Assembly: GCF_018687715.1 (NCBI RefSeq)
Contig: NC_056752.1
Span: 50,128,653 to 50,192,652, forward strand
Source: Carya illinoinensis
Lineage: Eukaryota > Streptophyta > Magnoliopsida > Fagales > Juglandaceae
DNA length: 64,000 nucleotides
Reading direction: 5' to 3'
Below the pieces are notes generated by a model. It was not told the DNA's origin. It did no database searches and saw only the letters and a list, made by a program, of their open reading frames with translations. A program made the translations under genes and the position numbers. Shown piece by piece: positions 52,559-63,062 of this stretch. Position 1 is the first letter of the stretch; the number at the start of each line of letters is the position of its first letter.

Positions 52559-52996
52559 TTACATAAACTTGAGATTCTTAGCCTCATGTTTGAGACGCTC
52601 ATTCTCTTCATACAATATCATGTCATTCTTATCCATGGGAACCGGCAAGCAGAATGAAGAATTTAATAAAGATTTCAACTGTTTATTCTTCTGCCGAATG
52701 ATTCCTTCCCTTATGTGAGACTCTTGAACAATTCGTTGAAGTACAACAATTTGTTGTTTGAGCTTTTCAACTTCGTGATTTTTGGCTTGTAGCCGCTGAG
52801 AAAAAACAACAATAGAGGAAGAGTAGCGAGTCCCAAAACTCACCAAGTCATAAATAGCATCAGAATCTGACTTATTAGTCAGATTATTATTTTCTTGTTG
52901 CAACATGGCACCAATGACAGCTGCAGAAAGAACAGGAGGTTGAGATGCAGAATGCCTCATGGATGGATATAGAGAAATGTTAGAAGAATGAGCCAT
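52559..52996 (-). CDS. Antisense ORF of element B, 145-aa coiled-coil-like protein
   Basis: The frame is open upstream to 53143, but the start at 52996 (MAHSSNISLYPSMRHSA) aligns with the start of the ORF in element A. The core is FGTRYSSSIVVFSQRLQAKN. A Leu/Lys/Gln-rich coiled-coil-like stretch follows, then SLLNSSFCLPVPMDKNDM and the C-terminus EAKNLKFM. It has no stops or shifts although pol has four stops. Its stop lies 48 bases from the pol stop, tail to tail. A TATA box is 111 bases before the ATG. No known domain is recognised; the product and its role are unknown. Confidence 0.7.
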   Translation of the reverse strand: MAHSSNISLYPSMRHSASQPPVLSAAVIGAMLQQENNNLTNKSDSDAIYDLVSFGTRYSSSIVVFSQRLQAKNHEVEKLKQQIVVLQRIVQESHIREGIIRQKNKQLKSLLNSSFCLPVPMDKNDMILYEENERLKHEAKNLKFM

Positions 52997-53100
52997 TGAG
53001 AAAAGAATAGAAGGCTTAAAACGAGAATGTTGAAGGAATGCAGATAAGTTATAGAGATGAGAAGAAAACTTGATACGGATTGGATGAACTTCAGGACTGA

Positions 53101-53107
53101 TTTTATA
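53101..53107 (-). promoter_or_regulatory. TATA box for the antisense ORF of element B
   Basis: TATAAAA in the minus-strand context TATCTCTATAAAATCAG, at nearly the same distance from the ATG as in element A. Confidence 0.55.
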
Positions 53108-53552
53108 GAGATAGCATAAAGAATAAGACAAGCTATCATCCAAGTCAAAGAATAATATATTTTTTTCTGATCGGTGAAAATGACATTTTTAGAAACTCGG
53201 AGCCTTCAATCTCCTTTGTCAACAACATCAGGTAATTTTTTTCCAATCTCCAGCCGCACTTGTCGGGTCACGGACGGATGAAATTTATTTATTTATTTAT
53301 TTATTTAACTATCTACAGTGTCTACTAACGCACCGTTTTCTTCATGTTTATTTACTTGCTGCCGATCCTTTTTAATGATGCCAAAAGGGGAAGAAGTTTT
53401 AGACTAGAACATTAACGTTGTTTAAATTGTTAAACTTGTTATATATGCTTGGAATTATATTTATACTTTTGCTTGAAAAACTAACGCATATTTTTAGGGG
53501 GAGCTTAAGTATTAATACAGGTTTCAAGTTTTATCAAGTATTTGTCATCATC

Positions 53553-53566
53553 AAAAAGGGGGAGAT
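53553..53566 (+). promoter_or_regulatory. Polypurine tract of element B
   Basis: AAAAAGGGGGAGAT directly before the TG of the 3' LTR. Confidence 0.9.
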
Positions 53567-54915
53567 TGTTGAATCCAAGGTTTCAAGTTTCATGTGATTA
53601 TAAATCTACACATGGATTTTGATGATAACAAATGAATTCAAAGAATAAAGAAGTTTCAAGCTCAAGTTGTTCACACAATGGAATCAAGCACATCAAAGAA
53701 CCAAGCATGAGCAAGAAGGAAATAAGTTCACATTAAAGTCATAGAGTAATGTTGTAAATCTCTTAAAATTCAAAATTAGGATTAATGCTCAAAATTAATA
53801 TTTTATCATAAAGCATTAAAATATATTTTCCACATGTGCATGAATATTTTTGAAAATTAAATTTGAAAATTTTGAAAGATGATTGATTGTCATCTTTTGC
53901 ATGTGCATGCCTTGATTAAAGGGTTGAACTTTGAAAATATTAAAGATGATTGATTGTCATCAATCATCTTTCACATGTGCATGTTTTATTTGATCAATAT
54001 TTTCAAAAGTGATTGATGTTTTTTTAGACTTATACAAAAAGTAAAAGATTAGGTTTGAATTTTTTGAAAAGGAAAGTGTACTCATTTTGTCATATGCCAA
54101 AAGTAAAAGATTAGGTTTGATTTTTTTTAAAAAAGTGAATGATGTTGTTTTTGACAATTGAAAAAGAAGAACCTTTTATTTGAATTCTTTGAAAAAATGA
54201 ATGATGTTGTCTTTGACAATTGAAAAAGAATAACCTTTTATTTGAATTTTTTGAAAAAGTGAATGATGTTGTTTTTGACATGTGAATCTTTTTAAATTTG
54301 AATATGAAGTCTCATATGCCTATAAATAGATCATTTGAGAGCTTCACATTCACAACACCAAGAGCATACAACATTCATTCAAAACTTTCATTCTCTCTTC
54401 TCTAAGCATTGAGCATTAATCCTTATTCATTTTGAAAGATATAGTTTGCACTGTATTGTTCTTATTTCACTCATTGAGAAGTATTTTCTGATAACCTACC
54501 CACTATCAGCTTTTGTATCAGAAAAAAAGTGTGTATAACCCTTGTGTGTGTAGAAAGTATTCTACACGGGGAATAGTTGAATCACCACGTGTAAGGTGAT
54601 TGCAAGTGTAGAGGGTGTTCTACACGGATCCTTTGTAGCGGTGTTATTCAAAGGTGTAATAGGTTTCTATCTCCACCTGAAGGAGGTTGAATAGTGAATT
54701 TGGGAATCATCAAGGGGTAGCTTGAGGCGAGGACGTAGGCAGTAGGGCCGAATCTCGTTAACATACTGAGTTTGCTTCTCTCTTACCCTTACTCTTTATA
54801 TTTATTGTTATTTCATATTTTGTTTATATTTTATATTATATATTTGATTTATAATTGTTATTTTGTTTAATACAACTCAATTCACCCCCTTCTTGTGTTA
54901 GTCATCTGGGCAACA
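53567..54915 (+). repeat. 3' LTR of element B
   Basis: 1349 bp, collinear with 46379-47671 but with point differences and small insertions, for example near 53857 and 54020-54060. It is followed by the target duplication TGAAC. Confidence 0.93.
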
Positions 54916-54920
54916 TGAAC

Positions 54921-55914
54921 ATTCACATTAGTTTATATATATGTACATGTAAAATTACATTTTTTGGAAATTCAATTTACCATAAAAACAAAATTTCTAC
55001 ATTAACTTATGTAAATTTGAGATAAAATAATAATAAAATATTGTCATTTTATTATCTTTTTTGCTTTCTTTTTAATAGAGTTTGCAATTTCTATGTATTG
55101 GGTTGATACGTGTAATTAGCACTCAAATAAATTTTATTAGTACCCAATATATGTACTCAGAACCTGTGAGAGAGAGGTTTATATGTTTGATTTTCAAATA
55201 TATAAAATATTTGAGTAAAATATGTTTTAGAGAGTGGGAGGAGAGAGAAAAAATGAGTAAAATATATTTTGGAGAATGAATAGTAGATCTTCAAATATGT
55301 AAATGTACTGTTTATAATTATGTAAATATTTAAAGATGCATAATTTAATATAGATAAATTTATACTTATATTATGCAAATATAACTATATATATATATAT
55401 ATATATAGAATAATGTGGATGCTCTAAATAGATTACTTTATTAAGCGGAAGGCGCTCGCAGTGGGATATTGTGTTTACACCTGCAAATGAAAAACCACGC
55501 ATGGGACTTGTAGCAAACTAAATAATACATTTGCACGTAGGATTTTGTTTTTTTTTTTTATGATGAAGAAAATCATCATTAATTCAAACTCAAGTACGCC
55601 CTTCTCTGTCCTCCCCTTCTCACACCCTCGTCGGCCTGCTCCTTATCTCTCTCTTCAAAAATCTATAATTCACAATGGAATGTAAATTTCTAGAATTTTA
55701 CAACAGCAATAAAAAAAATATTATTAATAGAAAATTTACAATAAAAAAATCTACAGCTTTTTCAAAAATCTATGATTCACAATTTTCTAAAATTAACCCA
55801 GTTGAAATCCAAAATCATGAACCCAGTTGAAAGTCGATTGGCCATAGTCCTAGAACATTACTTTTGCAACTCTTATTACAGATTAATACACTGCAAAGTA
55901 GAAATAAGCTGAGA
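54921..55914. other. AT-rich spacer
   Basis: No supported gene. About 40 bp at 55560-55600 repeats the sequence at 43971-44010. Confidence 0.5.
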
Positions 55915-56210
55915 CACGTGTAATATTTTCATTAGTTAGATAAATCAGTTGGTTAAATCAGTTTACATTTCCTCTCTGTTTTCTTTGTGTATGAATACAG
56001 AGTCTTGTAAATGTAAACTTCATAGAAGTAAATACAGTTCATTTCATTATCTTCAAACCTCTTCTTTTCTCTTCTTCATTTAGTCTGTTTCATGGTATCA
56101 GAGAAGATACATTAAGAGAGTTCTACCATGGCCACTACAGCTTCCGTTTCTTCTTTGAGTATGGAGAGTTCTACAAGTACTTATCACCTACAAAACGGTG
56201 ATTACTTCAA
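55915..56210 (+). mobile_element. Truncated 5' end of a Ty1/copia element
   Basis: An LTR-like stretch (TGTATGAATACAGAGTCTTG then GTAAACTTCATAGAAGTAAA) runs to a primer-binding site, TGGTATCAGAG, at 56092-56102. A gag-like start follows at 56129 (MATTASVSS). The frame is lost after about 27 codons, where unrelated sequence begins. The left boundary of the LTR is uncertain, and no matching 3' LTR is seen. Confidence 0.65.
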
Positions 56211-57305
56211 AATGCATAGCTTTTGTAACGAGACAAAAAACGAAGCAAAGCAAGTCACAGAGAATGGTCAATACTCCAAGGAAGGCCTCGATTTTGCTGC
56301 ATAGCTCGGTGCTTCGACGCCTTAGTGCAAGATCGGCATGTGTGACAACCATTTTCTGAAAGAGCTTCTTTTTCTCTTGGTGGGCTAGAAATGATCGGAA
56401 CAAAAAGCCAAGGCTTCATTGCGCACTCCCAGTAAAAAATTTTAAGGTTGTAAATCGAGTTAAGGAAGAGAAATGAGTTCGTTCCAAATCATCCACAAAA
56501 TTTCTTAACAGATGAAACCATGGGAGAAAGAGGAGAAAGAGAAAATCGAGAGCTAGGTTGTGGAGAGAAAAGGATAAGAGAAGAGAGAAAAGGCAAAAAT
56601 AAAATGGAAGAAGAGATAGGAAAAAGCAAGAGGGGATGTGATGCACGAAGGGAGAAAGAAAAAATTAACTCAACTCACACATCAAAATTTCTTCGACTTG
56701 ACTTGCATGCTGGAACCTATAGCACTTCTACCCCTACTGAAAAATAAAGTTGTTCTACATGTACCCAACAATTCATTCGAAAAGTGTCGTGAGTAGTCTA
56801 TTTCATTTTTTTTTATACATTTTTTTAATCATTATAAACATTTAAAAAAATAAAAAAATCATAATATTATTTAAAAACACTTTTTTAATCATTAATTTAA
56901 AAATAAAAAAAAAATTCTACACTCATTCAGGAGATATAATATTTCTCAAAAAACAAAAGGTGATGCTAGGTTGCTTTCGAAAAATGTTTTTAACGTTGTT
57001 TGGTTAGAAATATTTTATACTATCTTATTATTATTTATAAATTAATTATTATTTTTTTATTAAATATTTGAAATCACCTTAATATTTGAATGTAAAACAA
57101 AAATACTCCATTATTTTTTTTAAATGTTAAAAAAAATTTACACATAAATTTCCTCGTAATAACTTTTATAAACATTTAAAAAAAACACTAGAGATACTTC
57201 ACGCGACCCAGCATGTCAAAAACAAAAACTGAGATATGCATGCAGGCACTACAACTAGCGGCTCCGCTAATTTGTCTTCTATTGAAACGGCAAATTAATA
57301 TTTTC
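56211..57305. other. Spacer, no gene recognised
   Basis: A minus frame at 56188-56403 and frames at 56416-56747 show no recognisable domain; the latter is a Lys/Glu/Arg-rich low-complexity frame. The rest is AT-rich. Confidence 0.45.
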
Positions 57306-57686
57306 TGTTGTGCCTTAAGCTGCCTTGATAATAAACACAAAATAGATAGAGACAATATTTAAGTGGTTCAGCAATTTGTCTACGTCCACTGAGCGGAAAC
57401 ACTATATTCAAAACAACTCTATCTCAAATGGCACACTACACACACTTCTCACACTTCTCTCTCACAATGGGATGATCTTCCCTTCATATGACCTCTCCTA
57501 TTTATAGGAGAGGCTGAACCCATCTCCCTCACATTACATCGCTGGACACCAGCTCAATTCATCTGGAGGCATATGTGAGAAACATCATCACATGGGCACA
57601 TGAGAGGAACACAATCATGTGAATTGGACACCACCAACACATGGGCACCAATGAGTTGGACGGCACACATGGGTGGTCCCCCAACA
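57306..57686 (-). repeat. 3' LTR of element C
   Basis: On the minus strand it starts TGTTGGGGGACCACCCATG and ends TTAAGGCACAACA, about 381 bp. A TATA-like palindrome, CCTATTTATAGG, lies near 57507. The left edge is inferred from the CA end and is not confirmed by a second LTR. Confidence 0.7.
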
Positions 57687-57832
57687 ATCACCCCCTCCAT
57701 TCAAGTGTGCCACATTAGGATACTACATGTTGTATCCTTCTAATGATTTCATCTCTTTATCAAAATGTTCATTTGCCATGAGAGATCTCCGCTACCAAAT
57801 GCGCCCTAAGGCGCCAATGCACCCGTAGGTGC

Positions 57833-59594
57833 TCAGCAGTATGAGATATTAATCAAGTCCAAACAGTGTTGGAACTTGATCCCGGTGACGACTTTTGTCA
57901 ACATATCTGCTGGATTATCTTCAGTGCCAATCTTTTGAAGTAGAATGTCCCATTCTTCCAATATCTCACGTACGAAGTGGAAACGGACATCTATATGCTT
58001 TGTTCGAGAGTGATATACTTGATTTTTGGCCAGATGAATTGCACTCTGACTGTCACAGTAAACGGTAACCTCTTGCTGCTTAAAGCCCAAGTCTGTTACC
58101 AATCCCTGTAACCAAATGGCTTCTTTCACGGCTTCTGTTACAGCCATGTATGCAGCCTCAGTTGATGATAGTGCAATTGTTAACTGCAAAGTTGATCGCC
58201 AACTAACTGGTCCTCCAGCCATAGTGAACACATATCCAGTTGTCGATCGGGCGTTTGTCAAGATCACCTGCATAGTCTGAGTCAACATACCCAGTTACTA
58301 GACTATCTTCACTCTTCTCGAACTTCAAACCAATATCTACGGTTCCTAAAATGTACCGTAGAATCCACTTAGCCGCATGCCAATGAGTCTTTCCAGGATT
58401 ATGCATATAGCGGCTAATTAAGATAACAGCCTGGGAGATATCAGGTCATGTACACACCATGGCATACATTAAGCTTCCTACAACACTTGCATATGGGACA
58501 TTTCTCATGTAGTCCCGCTCTTCATCAGATTTAGGAGACTGCAATGCACTGAGCTTGAAATATGGGGCCATTGGAGTACTCACCGACTTCGTCTTTGAGT
58601 CGATGTTGAAGCGTTGCAGTATTTTCTTCAAATACTGCTTCTGAGTAAGGTGAACTGTATCTTTCACCCTATCTCTACTGATCTCCATCCCCAGTATTCT
58701 TCGAGCTTCTTCCAGATCTTTCATGTCAAACTCATGACTTAACTGAGTTTTTAAGCTATCTATCTCCCCTTTGCTTTTACATGCAATCAACATATCATCT
58801 ACATATAAAAGCAAATAAATGAAAGATCCATCTGCAAGTTTTCTGAAATATACACAATGATCGTATTGGCAACGAGTGTATTTCAGATCCATCATAAAGC
58901 GGTCAAACCGCTTATACCATTGCCGAGGTGACTGCTTCAAGCCATAGAGAGACTTCTTCAGACTGCATACTCAGTTTTCTTTGCCAGCTTCTTTGAATCC
59001 TTCTGGTTGAGACAGATAAATCTCCTCTTCCAGATCACCATGTAAGAAAGCTGTCTTTACATCAAGCTGTGCTAACTCAAAGTCATATTGTGCAACCAAA
59101 GCTAGCAATATCCGAATGGATGAATGCTTCACAACAGGAGAGAATACTTCACTGTAGTCAATTCTCTCTGTCTGAGCGTAGCCCTTGGCTACCAACCTAG
59201 CTTTGTATCGCACTCCATTCTTAGCAGCTTGATCATCTTTCTGATTGAAGATCCACTTACAGCCAATTGTCTTCTTTCCTTTTGGAAGCGGCACAAGCTC
59301 CCAAGTCTGGTTATGGTGAAGAGACTGCATCTCTTCATTCATTGCCTTTGTCCATTCAACCTGTTCACTGGACTGTATGGCTTCTCTATAAGTGGTTGGG
59401 ATCTCACCCCCTTTAGCTGGTAATGCATATATCACATAGTCTGCATAACGTGACGGTACACGTTTCTCTCTTCTCGGTCTGTTGGTTGCTATTGATTCAG
59501 GTTGTATTGGAGGTACTGTGACTGGACTATCAACCTCATCTTGTCCGTGCTCTCCATTTGCTTCTCCTGAATCCTTTTGAGTGGAAAACTCCAC
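57833..59594 (-). pseudogene. Copia RT-RNase H of element C, broken
   Basis: RT begins with the region holding GCKWIFNQK, then RLVAKGYAQTE and QLDVKTAFLHG. A stop near 58971 precedes the next open part, which has YVDDMLIACKS. A stop near 58446 and a frameshift near 58250 follow. RNase H is seen at 57833-58288 (SSTEAAYMA, DNPADMLTK). The integrase and gag are outside the window. Confidence 0.9.
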
Positions 59595-59595
59595 C

Positions 59596-62500
59596 TGTAA
59601 CAGCCCGCTAGAAATTCAATTGTGAAATTTCTATTAACTTTAGGAATCTCGTGAAAAACCCATAAGTTTTCACGAATCCATTAATCGTATAGGTTTTTTG
59701 TCTAACTACATAGTTAGTGTTATTATTTACTATGGTATTAGAAGTGTATTTTTGATTATTGGAGATAGTTAGAAGTGTCAAAATGTATTATGGTTTGTGC
59801 CATTAGACTCGGAGGGTTATTTAAAGTCTTATGGCGCAATAACATTTTTTCATATTTTCGGACAAAATGTCTGTTCAAAATTGTAAATATTATTGGATAA
59901 AAAGAAATATCTTGAGGTAATTTTCGTGAATATTATTGGGTAAAAATATTTTGAGTTGATTTTTATAGATATTATTAGATAAAAATATCTTAAGTTGATT
60001 TTTGTAGATATTATTGGATAGAATATTATGAGATAATCTTTTATAGATATTTTGGGTAGGAGAAAACCACACTTAACTCTCAACTCCAGCCTTATCACCT
60101 CCCTAATCTCGTCCATAAATGTGTCCAGCCATCACCCATGAACTTATCTTCAATAACTCCTTCTAATAAAAGATTATCAAACACTCTCTCTCGGACAGAT
60201 TTTAGGAGATCTTTTGCATGCCCATTTCGAAGCTGTTGTAAGTGTTTTATCATAAAGTCTCCTTCATATAAGTTGTTCCTTTTTGAGTCTAGTTTACATG
60301 GATATCTTATTTGCCCCATTTGAAGATCATTTGGTCAGTCAAATATTGTGTAAACTATAGAAAGGTCATTCTGGGAGATAAACTGGAGAATATGATATAG
60401 TTTGGAGTTTTTGACCAAGCTAATGGATAGATATTGGTCCGAAATTTTTATGGAGTATTGTTAACATGTATATGTGACTATTGGTTGAGGATTTTTGCAT
60501 GATTAAAGGTTTTGATGAAAGATGTTCTTAGATTTAGAAACTTAGAAACTGGAAGAGGAAAAACAGTTTCTGTTTTGAGAAAGTTTAACTCTTTGGTGGT
60601 CTAAACCTATTCTAATGACTTTGATAATTTTATTGGAGGATCCTAAACATCTTATATACATGTTATATTATTATTTTGAAGATATTTGATGTTAGTTTCA
60701 AAGATATGAAATTTTATGCAAAGAGATATTCAAATAAGTCAAAGTGTGGATATTCTTGGCTAAATTTATGTTTTGGTTAATTTCTAACCATATGATCTTG
60801 AATTAGAAGCTTATATATGTTTTAGGACATCTTTTTAAACCATATGATGGTTTGGTTTGAAGATCATATATTTATAAGTCATAGATCAAGAGATTTATCA
60901 AAACTAGTTGAGGGAAAAGTTTATGTTTTTGGACTAAGTGTAAAACCAAAAACTCCAAATGTTATTTTGTGATTTTGGTGACTTTAGTTTGATGATTTAA
61001 AGCATGGTTGATGTTAGGATGATATTATGAATATGTTAGAAGTAAGATTTGATTTTTGAAATTCTTGGAGATGTTTTGATTTAAGGTCAAAACTTGTGAT
61101 TCAAGTGCTTGGATCTTTTTACAAAAAAGTTTGGTGTTGATTATTAGTTTTTTCTGAATGGATGTTTTAAGTATGGTTTTGAACTTAGGATTGGAAGATG
61201 TTTGTTGCAAAATTTTGGTTTAAGCATGAGTTTTGAAGTTGGAAGGAATTGCAACAAAAATAAAGGGAAATGGCCTATGCATGTTTCGACCATAGTGTGT
61301 TCTTCATAGTTGTGTTTTGTTTTAAATTTTTCTGAGTTGATATTTAAGTTTAGGACAAGATTTACATGAGGAATGTAAATTTTAGAAACTTTTGGAGTTA
61401 GTATGCAAAATCCTTAAGTTATGGGTAAAACGGTCATTTTCCCACATGTAGAGAGTAAAATGAAAATTTTACTCTTTAAGTTAGTATTTTCCATATTTCA
61501 AATTATTAGTGATTTAGTTCTAACTTTTAGAATCACTAATTACAGTTCCTCGTGATCGCACTTGAAGTTTTATAAGAAACGCGGAGATCGAGGTAAGTTA
61601 GCTTTTAACTTACTAGCAGTCTACTGTGTATGTGTGCTAAGTAAAAGAATTACAGTGTATGTATGTATGTTATCATATATGTCATGCTATGCCAAGTTAT
61701 CATGTAATTGTCTATTATACAGAATTTATTCTGTTATCAATTTTTATCTGTTGCACAATATATTCTGTCATGTATTACTATACATTACAAATATGTCATG
61801 CTAAATATGTTGTTTGTTATATGTTATGCCATGTTACGAAATGTTACTATCTCAAGTTGGTTATGTATTTCAAATTATGTTCAAGTCACGTTATGTTACG
61901 TCAGGCCTTCAGTCCTTTCATATTCCAGTCACGTTTCATCTTGAGTATATTCAGTTTATGTAGAATACATGGGGCCACAACAACTGTGGAGTATGTATTT
62001 AACTGCATAGTGATGTATAGAATACATGGGGCCACAACAACTGTGGAGTATGTATTTACACATAGAATACATGGGGCCACAACAACTGTGGAGTATGTAT
62101 TTTTAATGTTAAGTCAAGTTTGTGTAGAATACATGGGGCCACAACAACTGTGGAGTATGTATTCACACGTAGAATACATGGGGCCACAACAACTGTGGAG
62201 TATGTATTTTTCATGTTAATTCAAGTTTCAGAGCAAGTTCATGCTAAGTCAAGTTTCAGATCAAGTTTATGTCAAGTCAAGTTCAGTTCATGATTCATTT
62301 TAAGCTATGTCAATTATGCTATGTTGTATGTTAAGTTATGCTTTAATTACTTATAAATTTGATTATGCATTTATGCTTTTACTGTCATACATGCATCATT
62401 AGTCTGTATGGAAGTTTTTTGTTAACTTGCTGAGATTTGTAATCAAATCTCACTGTGGTAGTCCCAACTACCATTCCCCCCGAATGGTAGATCTTATTAC

Positions 62501-62894
62501 AGGACCTGAAGGAGGATCAGGAGCTGACCAACTAGACACAGTCGACTGAACGACGGTGCGTCGTTAATGTTAATATAGTAGTTAAATTACTACTTGTACG
62601 ATGGAGTTGCATCTCCAGTACTTTTGGATCATAACTATTTTGGAATAGTGCTGTGATCTTAGTTATTCAATGGATCTTTATGTATGAAGTATGTTTTAAG
62701 TATTGGGATATTTTCAGTTTGGTGCATAGTATTGCTAAAGAAAAAAATTATCCGCTGCGAATATTGCATAATGTTAGATGCATGTTAGGATTATTGCATC
62801 TTATATGTCATGAACGGGGGCAGGTAACCTTGTGTTGCATGTCTCGACGCTTCAAATGTCCGTCCGATCCCAAACGGAATTTGGGAGCGTCACA
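59596..62894 (+). repeat. 5' LTR of the gypsy element
   Basis: 3299 bp, starting TGTAACAGCCCGC and ending GGGAGCGTCACA. It matches the solo LTR at 17891 along its length and the one at 30715 except for a central block. Confidence 0.95.
61958..62210 (+). repeat. Tandem repeat array inside the gypsy 5' LTR
   Basis: Five near-identical copies of TAGAATACATGGGGCC then ACAACAACTGTGGAGTATG, with short variable spacers. The 186-aa frame across them is a repeat artefact. Confidence 0.9.
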
Positions 62895-62897
62895 GGG

Positions 62898-62909
62898 TGG
62901 TATCAGAGC
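62898..62909 (+). promoter_or_regulatory. Primer-binding site of the gypsy element
   Basis: TGGTATCAGAGC, three bases after the LTR end; a perfect match to the complement of the initiator tRNA-Met 3' end. Confidence 0.93.
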
Positions 62910-63062
62910 AATACGTCTCTGGGCAGTAAATCCACATGTCCTTAGGAAATGCACCAAATATTAGGTTTAAAATTTAGTTTTCATTAGGCTTGAATTTCTT
63001 AAAGGTATGAGAGGTATTATATGATTGTAATATGTATACTCGTGTGTTACAGGAAGAGAGAA

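Larger units (their letters stand above)
46379..54915 (+). mobile_element. Element B: Ty1/copia SIRE-like retrotransposon
   Basis: The LTRs at 46379-47671 and 53567-54915 both start TGTTGAATC and end GGGCAACA. A perfect 5-bp duplication, TGAAC, flanks the 8.5 kb element (46374-46378 and 54916-54920). It has a primer-binding site, a large gag with CCHC knuckle, protease, integrase, RT and RNase H in copia order, and a polypurine tract. The LTRs differ by substitutions and a length difference of 56 bp, so it is older than element A. Long LTRs and a large gag suggest the SIRE lineage. Confidence 0.95.
57306..59595 (-). mobile_element. Element C: Ty1/copia element interrupted by the gypsy element
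   Basis: On the minus strand the window holds only the 3' part: RT, RNase H, a purine tract (GGAGGGGGTGAT) and an LTR. At 59595 the frame is cut by the start of the gypsy LTR, so the remainder should lie beyond the right edge of the window. Confidence 0.88.

Noticed and set aside
52997..53143. N-terminal extension of the element B antisense ORF from 53143
   Set aside because: The TATA box at 53101-53107 lies inside it, and the homolog in element A starts at the position matching 52996.
61659..62219. 186-aa frame, and similar frames at 19952-20422 and 32887-33132
   Set aside because: They cover LTR sequence and the tandem array; Tyr/Cys/Met-rich translations repeat with the DNA unit and carry no domain.
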